From the NCBI GenBank assembly GCA_001899065.1, contig MKUZ01000018.1, forward strand, positions 101,158 to 165,157: 64,000 bases of DNA, given 5' to 3'. The stretch comes from Devosia sp. 66-22 (GTDB lineage Bacteria > Pseudomonadota > Alphaproteobacteria > Rhizobiales > Devosiaceae). The position numbers and the translations under genes were made by a program. Position 1 is the first letter of the stretch, and every line of letters starts with the position of its first letter. This document shows, piece by piece, positions 8,246 through 15,889 of the stretch. The notes beneath the pieces were generated by a model. The model saw only the letters and a list, made by a program, of their open reading frames with translations. It was not told the origin of the DNA and searched no databases.

Positions 8246-8271
8246 GGGGAAGGCGCAATTGCACCTTCCCC
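8246..8271. terminator. 26-base near-palindrome after the glycine-rich gene
   Basis: GGGGAAGG (8246-8253) and CCTTCCCC (8264-8271) enclose a near-palindromic centre, 10 bases after the stop at 8235. Position suggests a transcript end, but only CTTC follows, so a rho-independent role is doubtful. A second hairpin lies at 8348-8368 before the next gene. Confidence 0.4.
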
Positions 8272-8463
8272 CTTCAGCGTCCGACAACCACCGGCGCGCA
8301 AGTCGAGAAACGAAGGCTCGCAGTCGATGTTGCTCAGGCAGCGTCGCTCGGGCCCGTTTGGGGCCCGACTACGTCGCGCAGCCTGGAGGCGCGGATATCG
8401 CCGATCCGCGCCGCTTCTTGCGCCTCGCGCGCCACAGGATAAGGTGCCGCGCGAGGAGTCCCT

Positions 8464-10641
8464 ATGTCCATCGATGAACAGCGCCGCCCCGTGGTGGGTG
8501 GCGGTCCCAAGAAGCTGCTCTATGCCGCCGACACGATCATCCGGATGGGGGTGGGCAAGTCCGCCAAGGCGCTGACCGCCCACAACACCTGCAAGGCCTG
8601 CGCCTATGGCATGGGCGGCCAGATGGGCGGCATGACCAATGAGCTGGGCGAGTTTCCTTCGGTCTGCAACAAATCGGTCCAGGCGCAGTCGACCGACATC
8701 CAGCCCGGGATTGCGCACGACACCTTCGATCACACCATCGAGGAGCTGTCGCGGCTCACGGGCCGGCAGATGGAGAAGCTCGGCCGGCTCAACACGCCGC
8801 TCTACAAAGGACCGCGCAGCGACAAATGGCGGCCGGTGAGCTGGGACTGGGCGCTCGACCTCACGGCGGAAAAGCTCAAGCCGCTCGATCCCAACAGAAC
8901 CTTCTTCTATTCCTCCGGCCGCTCGTCGAACGAGGCCGGCTTCGTGTTCCAGCTCCTTGCCCGGGCGTGGGGCACCAACAACGTCAACAACTGCTCCTAC
9001 TATTGCCATCAGGCGACCAGCGAGGGGCTCGCGACCACCATCGGCAAGGGCACGGCCACCGTCGAGCTCAACGATCTCACCGGCGCCGACCTGATCTTCG
9101 TCATCGGCGCCAATCCCGCCTCCAACCATCCGCGCTTCATTCACATGCTGAAGCATTGCCGCGACAAGGGCGGTGACGTCATCGTCATCAACCCGGCGAA
9201 GGAACCCGGGCTGGTCAAGTTCGCGGTGCCCAAGAGCCCCGGCTCGCTGCTGCGCGGCGGCGACGAGATCGCTTCCGACTGGCTGCAGCCGCGCATCGGC
9301 ACCGACATCGCGCTGTTCAAGGGTCTCGCCAAGGCGGTGCTCGAGCTCGGTGCCGAGGATGCGGGCTTCCTCGCCGCGCACGCCGAAGGTTTCGTCGCGT
9401 TCCGCGCCGATCTCGAGGCGCTGGGCTGGGACGAGATCAGCGCCACCTGCGGTATCTCGCGCGACGACATCGTGCGCGTAGCCTCGACCTATGCGAGGCG
9501 GAAGAATGTCGTCTTTGCCTGGGGCATGGGGATGACGCACCATCTCCACGGCACCGCCAATGTCGAGGCCATCGCCAATCTGGCGCTGCTGCGCGGCATG
9601 CTCGGCCGGCCCTTTGCCGGCCTCCTGCCGCTGCGCGGCCATTCCAACGTTCAGGGCATCGGCACCATCGGGGTCAAGCCGATCGTGTCGGCCGAAATTT
9701 ACGCCGCGATGGAGCGGGCCTTCGGCGTCACGCTGCCGCGGGAGAAGGGCGTCGACACACTCGCCGGGCTTGAGGCTGCCGCCGCGGGCAGCATCGACGC
9801 CGCCATCATCATGGGCGGCAATCTGTGGGGCGCGACGCCGGATACCGAGTTCGCGACGCGCGCCATGGAGGCAATCGGCTTCAAGCTCTTTCTCACCACC
9901 ACCATGAACCGCGGCCACGTCCACGGGCTGGGGGAGGGGGAGTCGATGATCCTTCCCGTCACGGCGCGTGACGAGGAGTGGTCGCCCACCACGCAGGAAT
10001 CGATGTTCAACTTCGTGCGCCTCAGCGACGGCGGCATCGAGCGGCTCGACAATGTGCGGCCGGAAACCGTGATCCTGTGCGATCTCGCCACGCGTCTGAT
10101 GCCCGGCTCGCCGATCCCCTTCGCGCGGTTCAAGGAACACAGCGAGGTGCGCAAGGTCATCGCATCGGTGGTACCCGGCATGGAGCAACTGGCGGACATC
10201 GACGTGGCGCGCAAAGAGTTCCACATCAGGAACCGGGTTCTCCATGCTCCCGAGTTCGGCACGCCAGACGGCCGTGCGCACTTCGTCGTCACGCCCATCC
10301 CGGCGGTCGACAGCGGCAAGCTGACTCTCGCCACGGTGCGGTCGGAAGGCCAGTTCAACACCATCATCTATGAAGAGCACGACAGCTACCGCTACAAGGC
10401 GCCGCGCGATGCCGTGTTCCTCAATCGCGACGACATGTCGGCCGCCGGTATCACCGAGGGCGCGCGCATCACTCTCGCCTCCGACCGCGGCCGGATGAGC
10501 GCCGTTGCCACCGCCTTTGACCTGCCGCGCGGCTCGGCGCTTGCCTACTATCCCGAGGCCAATGTCCTCTGCGGCACGGCGGTCGACCCGCGCAGCAAGA
10601 CGCCGGCCTTCAAGTCCGTCCCCGTCTGGATCGAGACATGA
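8464..10641 (+). CDS. FdhF/YdeP-family molybdopterin oxidoreductase
   Basis: Large molybdopterin-dependent oxidoreductase, 725 residues, resembling formate dehydrogenase alpha chains and E. coli YdeP. An N-terminal iron-sulfur region holds Cys43 and Cys46 (TCKACAYG) and Cys68 (FPSVCNKS); the position of a fourth classic ligand is not cysteine. NNCSYYCHQATSEGL near residue 180 marks the cofactor pocket, and the C-terminal barrel (from about 600) binds the second pterin. No signal peptide, so cytoplasmic. GAGGAG lies 5 bases before the ATG. The substrate is unknown: no partner beta subunit, FdhD or cofactor genes are nearby. It overlaps the next gene by ATGA. Confidence 0.85.
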   Translation: MSIDEQRRPVVGGGPKKLLYAADTIIRMGVGKSAKALTAHNTCKACAYGMGGQMGGMTNELGEFPSVCNKSVQAQSTDIQPGIAHDTFDHTIEELSRLTGRQMEKLGRLNTPLYKGPRSDKWRPVSWDWALDLTAEKLKPLDPNRTFFYSSGRSSNEAGFVFQLLARAWGTNNVNNCSYYCHQATSEGLATTIGKGTATVELNDLTGADLIFVIGANPASNHPRFIHMLKHCRDKGGDVIVINPAKEPGLVKFAVPKSPGSLLRGGDEIASDWLQPRIGTDIALFKGLAKAVLELGAEDAGFLAAHAEGFVAFRADLEALGWDEISATCGISRDDIVRVASTYARRKNVVFAWGMGMTHHLHGTANVEAIANLALLRGMLGRPFAGLLPLRGHSNVQGIGTIGVKPIVSAEIYAAMERAFGVTLPREKGVDTLAGLEAAAAGSIDAAIIMGGNLWGATPDTEFATRAMEAIGFKLFLTTTMNRGHVHGLGEGESMILPVTARDEEWSPTTQESMFNFVRLSDGGIERLDNVRPETVILCDLATRLMPGSPIPFARFKEHSEVRKVIASVVPGMEQLADIDVARKEFHIRNRVLHAPEFGTPDGRAHFVVTPIPAVDSGKLTLATVRSEGQFNTIIYEEHDSYRYKAPRDAVFLNRDDMSAAGITEGARITLASDRGRMSAVATAFDLPRGSALAYYPEANVLCGTAVDPRSKTPAFKSVPVWIET

Positions 10642-11324
10642 GCTTCAAAGGCTTCCCGCCCGAAACGCTGGGGTTCCTTGAGGGTATCCACGCACACAAT
10701 GAGAAGGCGTGGTTCGACGAGAACCGCGCGCTCTACGAAGCCGGCTACGTCGCGCCGGCGCGCGCCTTCGTCGAAGAGCTCGGCCCCCGGCTCAAGGCTA
10801 TCGCGCCCGAGGTGCAGTACGAGGCCAAGGTCAATGGCTCGATGAGCCGCATCAATCGCGACATCCGCTTCTCCAAGGACAAGCGGCCCTACAAGGAGCA
10901 TCTGGGGCTCTGGTTCTGGCATGGCGACAGGCGGCAATGGGATGTGCCCGGCTTCTGGTTCGAGCTCACGCCGCAGCACCTGCAGCTCGGCGTCGGCATC
11001 TATATGCTGCATGGCGAAGCGCTCGATGCCTACCGCCAGTCGGTGATTCATCCGCGCTCGGGCAAGGCCTTGCTCGCGGCCATCGCGGCGGTCGGGGCCA
11101 AGGGCAAGTACGAGATCGGCGGCAAGACGCGCAAGCTCATGCCGCGCGGCTTCGAAGCCGGTCCCGATCGTGCCGAGTACCTCCTCTATGAGGGCCTCTA
11201 CGTCTCGATCTCGCTGCCCGCCGAAGCCGCCGGCAAGCCCAAGCTCGCCGACCTCTGCCTCAAGCATTATGCGGCCATGTGGCCGGTGGGGCAGTGGCTG
11301 CTTGCCGAAGTCCGCGATGGCTGA
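10638..11324 (+). CDS. DUF2461 family protein
   Basis: 228 residues matching the DUF2461 (TIGR02453-type) family. The start MSFKGFPPETLGFLEGIHAHN is followed by a conserved block with SRINRDIRFSKDKRPYKEH near residue 75. The biochemical role is not established. The ATGA overlap with the oxidoreductase gene implies co-translation and perhaps a linked function. Confidence 0.85.
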   Translation: MSFKGFPPETLGFLEGIHAHNEKAWFDENRALYEAGYVAPARAFVEELGPRLKAIAPEVQYEAKVNGSMSRINRDIRFSKDKRPYKEHLGLWFWHGDRRQWDVPGFWFELTPQHLQLGVGIYMLHGEALDAYRQSVIHPRSGKALLAAIAAVGAKGKYEIGGKTRKLMPRGFEAGPDRAEYLLYEGLYVSISLPAEAAGKPKLADLCLKHYAAMWPVGQWLLAEVRDG

Positions 11325-11359
11325 GGTGGCCTTCGCCGGCTTTCCGCGCGAAACGCTCG

Positions 11360-12334
11360 CTAGGCAATAGTCACGATCACGTCGCCGGCCTTGGTGCCCG
11401 TCTCGACATAGCGATGCGCCTCGGCAATCTCGCGCAGCGGATAGACGCGGTCGATCACGCTTCGCAGCACTCCGGCTTCAACCAACTCCCTGAGCACCAC
11501 CATGTCCCGGGCCTTGTCGGCAGTCGGACGCAGTCCGGTCGTTGCGAGCTTGGCGCGCGTCCCGTCGGCATGCTTGCCGCGCAGCATGTGACCGAGGATC
11601 GCGAAGGACGGCACCGTCGTCAGATAGATGCCGCCGGACTTGAGGATGCCGCGGCACGCGCGGTAGCTGCTCTTGCCCACGGCGTCGAACACGGTGTCGT
11701 ATTTTGCAGCGCCTTCGGTGAAGTCCATTTTTGTCCGGTCGATCACGATATCCGCGCCGAGCGTGCGCACGAGCTCGATGTTGCGCGTGCTGCACACCGC
11801 CGTCACCTTGGCGCCCATATGCTTTGCCAGTTGCACCGCGATGGTGCCGATGCTGCCCGCCGCGCCGTTGATGAGGATCGTCTGCCCCGGCTGCAGCTTC
11901 GCTTCGTTGCGCAGGAAGGGCATGGCCGTGAGGAAGCTGTAGGTCAGCCCGCCTGCCTGGTTGAAATCGAGGCCGTCGGGCATGGCGACCAGCGCGCCAT
12001 CCTCGGGCACCAGCACCAGCTCGGCCATCGCTCCGGGCTTGGGATCGGTGGTGCCGAACACCCGGTCGCCCGGCGCGAAGCGGGCGACAGCGGCGCCCAC
12101 CGCGTCGACGACGCCCGCCACCGCGCCGCCCGGGATCGGGTTCTTGGGCTTGGTCAGCCCATCGAAGAGGCGCACGATGAACGGGTCGGCCGAGCGGAAC
12201 GCGCAGTCTGCCGGCGACACGCTGGATGCCATCTGCCGCACGAGGACATCGTGCGGGCCGGGGGAGGGCGCCGCCACCTCGCGCACTTCGATCACCTCGG
12301 GTGGGCCGTAGCGGTCGACATAGGCAGCTTTCAT
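11360..12334 (-). CDS. NAD(P)-dependent MDR-family oxidoreductase
   Basis: Zinc-independent medium-chain dehydrogenase/reductase, quinone oxidoreductase-like, 324 residues. The N-terminal GroES-like fold starts MKAAYVDRYGPPEVIEVREV. The nucleotide-binding fold carries INGAAGSIGTIAVQLAKHMG near residue 155, where AAGSIG replaces the usual GxGxxG-type loop. The zinc-binding cysteines and histidine are missing, so it probably reduces quinones or enals. First possible ATG used. It follows a small regulator on the same strand, 3 bases away. Confidence 0.88.
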   Translation of the reverse strand: MKAAYVDRYGPPEVIEVREVAAPSPGPHDVLVRQMASSVSPADCAFRSADPFIVRLFDGLTKPKNPIPGGAVAGVVDAVGAAVARFAPGDRVFGTTDPKPGAMAELVLVPEDGALVAMPDGLDFNQAGGLTYSFLTAMPFLRNEAKLQPGQTILINGAAGSIGTIAVQLAKHMGAKVTAVCSTRNIELVRTLGADIVIDRTKMDFTEGAAKYDTVFDAVGKSSYRACRGILKSGGIYLTTVPSFAILGHMLRGKHADGTRAKLATTGLRPTADKARDMVVLRELVEAGVLRSVIDRVYPLREIAEAHRYVETGTKAGDVIVTIA

Positions 12335-12337
12335 CTG

Positions 12338-12556
12338 TCAGTCCTCGTACTGGAATGCCGTTTCAAGCGGAACGCCGAACACCCGTGCGATGCGGAAGGC
12401 CACTTCGAGCGACGGCGAGTAGCGGCCCTGTTCGATCGCCACGATCGTCTGGCGCGTCACGCCGACCTTTTCGGCCAGTTGCGCCTGGGTCATCTCGTCG
12501 GCATGGAAGCGCAGCGTGCGCACGGTATTGGCGATGCGCGGCTCACCTTTGCCCAT
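12338..12556 (-). CDS. Small XRE-family transcriptional regulator
   Basis: 72 residues that are almost all helix-turn-helix: [28 protein letters not shown] contains the two recognition helices. This short YozG-like type commonly sits in an operon with a multi-helix membrane protein, as here (12560-12991, 3-base gap). It probably represses its own operon through the palindrome at 13042-13061. Confidence 0.9.
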   Translation of the reverse strand: MGKGEPRIANTVRTLRFHADEMTQAQLAEKVGVTRQTIVAIEQGRYSPSLEVAFRIARVFGVPLETAFQYED

Positions 12557-12559
12557 GGC

Positions 12560-12991
12560 TCAGCTGATCCGGTAATAGACGAGCTGCGACAGCGCATAGG
12601 TGCCGCCTGCCAGCATGCAGATACCGAACAGGGCATAGGGGCCAAGCTCCGTCGACAGCCCCAGGCCCTGCCAGACCAGCACGCCCAGCACACCGATCGA
12701 CAGCACGAAGTAGCCGTTGCGCATGGCGCGGCCATTGATCAGCCGGTCGCGCTCGTCGGCCTTCTCATCGGCCAGTTCCCGCCCGCCGGTGAAGATCCCG
12801 AACAGGATGTGCCCGACGATCATCGCGACGATGTTGAACAGGATCGAATAGCCGATCGCCCACACCATCTTCCACGCCGCGCCCGACACGTCGGCGGGCA
12901 CGCCGTTCCGCGTCGCGTCCCACCACACCCACCCCGAAATCACGACGGCGCCCAGCACCATCACCCACGCCTCGAGTTCCTTATGCGTCAT
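12560..12991 (-). CDS. Four-helix integral membrane protein
   Basis: 143 residues with four hydrophobic segments, near residues 8-25, 45-65, 88-107 and 115-135, and a charged loop (RELADEKADERDRLINGRA) between the second and third. The ATG at 12991 is preferred over an earlier codon because GAGGG lies just upstream and the helix pattern begins there. It is the first gene of a unit with the XRE regulator and is probably sensed or controlled together with it. Function unknown. Confidence 0.8.
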   Translation of the reverse strand: MTHKELEAWVMVLGAVVISGWVWWDATRNGVPADVSGAAWKMVWAIGYSILFNIVAMIVGHILFGIFTGGRELADEKADERDRLINGRAMRNGYFVLSIGVLGVLVWQGLGLSTELGPYALFGICMLAGGTYALSQLVYYRIS

Positions 12992-13019
12992 CGCGATCCC
13001 TCGCTCGTTGATGACGCGG

Positions 13020-13064
13020 GATGTATGGCTTGGCGGACATGATGTCAAGTAATTACGACATTAT
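13020..13064 (-). promoter_or_regulatory. Promoter and palindromic operator of the XRE operon (motif copy 1)
   Basis: On the minus strand TTGACA (13048-13043) and TACATC (13025-13020) are 17 bases apart, and a start near 13013 would leave about 22 bases of leader. The -35 box lies inside ATGTC-N10-GACAT (13042-13061), an inverted repeat around GTAATTAC. Overlap of operator and -35 suggests autorepression by the small XRE protein. A near copy lies at 14696-14718. Confidence 0.6.
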
Positions 13065-13081
13065 ATACTTGGCAAAGCACA

Positions 13082-13309
13082 ATGATCGAGGGTACAGATT
13101 CGGCCGACAGGCCGACGCAAGACACCGCTGAGATTGAAGTCACGTCCGAGATGATCGAAGCGGGTGCTCGTGAGATGTCGGCGCACGACTTGACCGGCGA
13201 CTACGACAGTCGCGCAATAGCGGCGCTCGTCATCGGTGCCGCGCTAGAGGCGAGGCAACAGGGCAGTCTTCTGCAACAAGTCGGTACAGCGGGCGCGGAA
13301 GCCGTTTAA
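13082..13309 (+). CDS. Small conserved hypothetical protein
   Basis: 75 acidic residues. The central block EVTSEMIEAGAREMSAHDL is like a short orphan protein common in Hyphomicrobiales genomes. No membrane segment or known domain. The ATG follows a poor ribosome site. Its end overlaps the convergent gene 13244-13792 by 66 bases. It lies just inside motif copy 1, at the edge of the accessory patch. Confidence 0.5.
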   Translation: MIEGTDSADRPTQDTAEIEVTSEMIEAGAREMSAHDLTGDYDSRAIAALVIGAALEARQQGSLLQQVGTAGAEAV

Positions 13310-13792
13310 CTCATCAGCGGTGACGACGCGCGCGCCATCAAGGGTTGCGATCACAAACGATCTCCCGGATGGCGAGAGATACACCGGGCCATTAGGCTCC
13401 TGAGTAAACCAGTAGTCGTGGACGTAGCGATTTCGTTCGGTGTTGAGCTTGTCGAACGCATCGATCACTGCATCGAACTCTTCCGGCATGTTAGCGTTCA
13501 TTGCCGTGTTTTGCAGAAGCGCCTTCATCACCGGCAACCGTGTGCTCTGTGCGGTTAGCGTGTGAAATATCTCCGTGGCGGCCTCCTGGTTCTTGGTCCC
13601 GATCAGCCTTGCCAGCACTTGGGACATCGCATCTTCGACTATGGGCCAAAGGGTTATGGCATTCACGTACGCCAGAGCGACGGGAATATCTGCAATGCCC
13701 ATCTGAAATCCGCCAGAGGGTTGGATCGCTGGATCGATTGTCCTAATCCTCTTGTGACGTTTATCGCGCTTGATCGTGGCCGGAGTGTTCAT
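13244..13792 (-). CDS. Hypothetical protein with HEPN-like Rx4H motif
   Basis: 182 residues, soluble, mostly helical. ERNRYVHDYW near residue 125 gives R-x4-H, the catalytic motif of HEPN ribonucleases and of many defence toxins. The surrounding helices (FDAVIDAFDKLNTERNRYVHDYW) fit that fold, but no specific family was recognised and the motif alone is weak evidence. GGGGGA lies 7 bases before the ATG at 13792. An earlier TTG at 13828 is less likely. Its start shares the CATG with a divergent gene (13791-13925). Confidence 0.65.
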   Translation of the reverse strand: MNTPATIKRDKRHKRIRTIDPAIQPSGGFQMGIADIPVALAYVNAITLWPIVEDAMSQVLARLIGTKNQEAATEIFHTLTAQSTRLPVMKALLQNTAMNANMPEEFDAVIDAFDKLNTERNRYVHDYWFTQEPNGPVYLSPSGRSFVIATLDGARVVTADELNGFRARCTDLLQKTALLPRL

Positions 13793-13925
13793 GTCTAGGT
13801 CCCCCAAAGACGATGATGCAAAGTTCAACGAGACGCTGAAGCGGATGTTCGAAAGCCCGCCTACGCCTCACAAGCCCAAACCGGTAGCGAAGCCAAGGAA
13901 GGCCAAGCCCGCGAAGCGAGCCTAG
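13791..13925 (+). CDS. 44-residue basic peptide
   Basis: MSRSPKDDDAKFNETLKRMF followed by a Lys/Pro/Ala-rich tail ending in AKPAKRA. GGAG lies 5 bases before the ATG. Similar tiny proteins occur near insertion elements in Hyphomicrobiales. The start is divergent from, and overlaps, that of 13244-13792 (CATG), so each gene's promoter must lie in the other's coding region. It could be a DNA-binding partner or antitoxin-like peptide; this is speculation. Confidence 0.5.
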   Translation: MSRSPKDDDAKFNETLKRMFESPPTPHKPKPVAKPRKAKPAKRA

Positions 13926-13976
13926 CCTTCCTTCATCTTCTTGTGGACTCGTTTGAGCAGCTTAATGCGCTGGCTC

Positions 13977-14528
13977 TTAGTGAGCGGCTTCACCAATCCG
14001 CCGATAGGTGAGGCGCTTGCCGCCAGTGGCAGCGAGCAGCAGGTCGTGGCGGGCGTTGTCGTCAAGGCCGAGCTTGGCGCGGCTGTTGTAGCGGAAATCG
14101 AACTCGGCCAAGTAGCGGTGAAGATGGGCTTCGCCGCAATGCTGGTAGACGCCGGTCATGCCGCGTTTGAACACTGAGAACACGTTCTCGATGGTGTTGG
14201 TGTGGACGGTCTTGTTCCCTTCGTAACGGACGTATTCGTCCTGCGAGTGGTTGACCGAACGGTGAGCGTCGAAGTCCTTGCCGGGCTTCTTATAGATGCC
14301 AGCCTGATCGGTGTAGAGCGTGCTGGAACGGTCGATGTTGCGGAACAGGACTTCCTTGACCGTCTCGACGTTGGCGCGCTCGACATGGAACGTGCGGACT
14401 TCACCGCCGCGCTCAACAAGGCCCATTACGGTGCGCTTGTAGAACGCGCCCTTGCCGGGCTTGCCGGTGCGCGGCCCCTGAGCAGGTACGGACGCGCAAC
14501 GCCCAACACTTCCAGCGCGTTCTCTTGC
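13977..14528 (-). pseudogene. IS1595-family (ISXO2-like) transposase remnant
   Basis: The last 150 residues of an ISXO2-like transposase are intact: MGLVERGGEVRTFHV, then VNHSQDEYV, VHTNTIENVFSVFKRG and HRYLAEFDFRYN. The frame is open upstream to a stop at 14529-14531. The zinc ribbon and the first catalytic aspartate (expected in a DET motif) are not present, so the protein cannot transpose. No clear terminal inverted repeats or target duplication were found. It marks past insertion in this accessory patch. Confidence 0.8.
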
Positions 14529-14695
14529 TCATAGGCACCCGTCACCAAGGGGCGCAAGGCGTTAGCCAACCGCGAGAACCACCCAACATTCAATGACTGC
14601 ATCGCTCGACCTCCGCACTCTGGCGGGCGTCCTACCCAAACCAGCGCACTAGTCATCTAGCACACCGGAACCGAGTTGGGTACGGCAAGTAACAC

Positions 14696-14718
14696 ATGTC
14701 GAGTAATTACGACATAAT
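14696..14718. repeat. Second copy of the ATGTC-N10-GACAT motif
   Basis: 14696-14718 matches 13042-13064 at 21 of 23 positions in the same orientation. A partial third unit (ATGTCGGATAATTG) follows at 14717-14730. It lies after the end of the TolB-like gene and beside the transposase remnant, where it controls no obvious promoter. Either a spare operator or the far end of a duplicated or inserted segment of about 1.65 kb. Confidence 0.6.
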
Positions 14719-14760
14719 GTCGGATAATTGTGATCCGGCGGCGCGGCGAGGCCTCCGCGC

Positions 14761-15663
14761 CTAGTTCAGCACGGGATAGGCCACATAGGCGAAGCGCTTG
14801 CTGTCGGGGGCCCAGCTGTTGACGTTGATCGTCCCCTGGCCGCCGAACAGGGCGATGATTTCCCTGTGCCAGCTTCCGTCGGACGGCATCAGCATCAGCC
14901 GCACATCCTTGTCGGGCGGATGGCCGAGCGTGCCCCTGGGGTAGCTGATATAGACGCAGTGCGTGCCGTCGGGCGAGATGTGCGGGAACCAGTCGACCCG
15001 CTCGCTGGTGCTGAGCCGCTCGATGCCGCTGCCGTCGGGCCGCATGCGATAACACTGGGCGTGGCCCGGCTCGGTCGCGTCGCGCTCGCTGCTGAAATAG
15101 ATCCATCTGCCGTCCGGCGAATACTCCGGCCCGTCATTGGGATAGCTCACATCGGAGAGCCGCGTGTCCGGCCCGCCCGAGGCGGGGATGGTGAAGATGT
15201 TGACCCGCTTCTTCCCCTCCGGCCCCTCGACCGCGACATAGGACAGCGTCGTCCCGTCGGGTGAGATCCCGTGGAGATAGTAATGGTGTGGCGTCGCGTG
15301 GTCGTTGGACACCTTGGTCGGCGTGCCGCCCTCGATGGGCACCGAATAGAGCGCGCCGTCGCTCTGGTTGCTGAGGTAGATCGTCCGCCCGTCGGGCGAC
15401 AGCACGTGGTCGTTGTTGAGGTCGCGGATCGTCCCGGTCTCGATCCGGCTGAGCCCCGTGCCGTCGACATTGATCCGCCAGATCTCGCCGCCGGCGTTGA
15501 ACACGAGGAAATCGCCGCCGGGGTGCCAGTTGGGCGCCTCGATGATCGCGTCATCGACGGCAAGGATCACGTCGCGGTCCGTTCCGTCCGCATTGATGAT
15601 CGTCAGTTCAGACTGCTGGCCGGGCAGGAGCGAGCGGAACTTGCGGGTGAACGGCGACGGCAT
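14761..15663 (-). CDS. TolB-like beta-propeller protein (PD40 repeats)
   Basis: 300 residues with repeated blades of the type HVLSPDGRTIYLSNQ, HGISPDGTTLSYVAV, PEYSPDGRWIYFSSE and PHISPDGTHCVYISY. This is the WD40-like PD40 pattern of TolB C-terminal propellers. No signal peptide and no TolB N-terminal domain, so it is not the Tol-Pal component. Probably a cytoplasmic scaffold or a hydrolase-like propeller. The ATG at 15663 has GGGAG 6 bases upstream and is preferred to a TTG two codons earlier. Confidence 0.85.
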   Translation of the reverse strand: MPSPFTRKFRSLLPGQQSELTIINADGTDRDVILAVDDAIIEAPNWHPGGDFLVFNAGGEIWRINVDGTGLSRIETGTIRDLNNDHVLSPDGRTIYLSNQSDGALYSVPIEGGTPTKVSNDHATPHHYYLHGISPDGTTLSYVAVEGPEGKKRVNIFTIPASGGPDTRLSDVSYPNDGPEYSPDGRWIYFSSERDATEPGHAQCYRMRPDGSGIERLSTSERVDWFPHISPDGTHCVYISYPRGTLGHPPDKDVRLMLMPSDGSWHREIIALFGGQGTINVNSWAPDSKRFAYVAYPVLN

Positions 15664-15889
15664 GGGCAACTCCCTGTGACGCGCTCGAGCGGCGCGCTTC
15701 TGCGATCGTATTAACGCTAACGCGCCGACCTGGCTAGAGCCACCGGGCTGCCGCGATCGGGCCGACCTGTCGCCGGCGTGGCGTCCGCGACCTCATGGCC
15801 GCTGCCGTCGTCCGCCGGTAGTTGCTCCGCTATGCCGCTTCCCCTACATACGGGCGCAAAATCACCAGCAGCGGCAGGATTCCCGCCTC

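Noticed and set aside
7066-10380. Very long minus-strand open frame of about 1100 codons
   Set aside because: It lies opposite the glycine-rich gene and the molybdopterin oxidoreductase, both clearly coding on the plus strand. Its sequence is Arg/Asp/Ala-biased with no family match, as expected for an antisense shadow in GC-rich DNA.
13926-13985. Basic peptide LTKSQRIKLLKRVHKKMKEG at the end of the transposase remnant
   Set aside because: Could be a frame-shifted tail of the transposase, but similar transposases end where the remnant stops, and there is no start codon with a ribosome site.
14426-14656. Minus-strand frame of 76 codons between the transposase remnant and motif copy 2
   Set aside because: No ribosome site, no family resemblance, and it runs out of frame over the transposase remnant.
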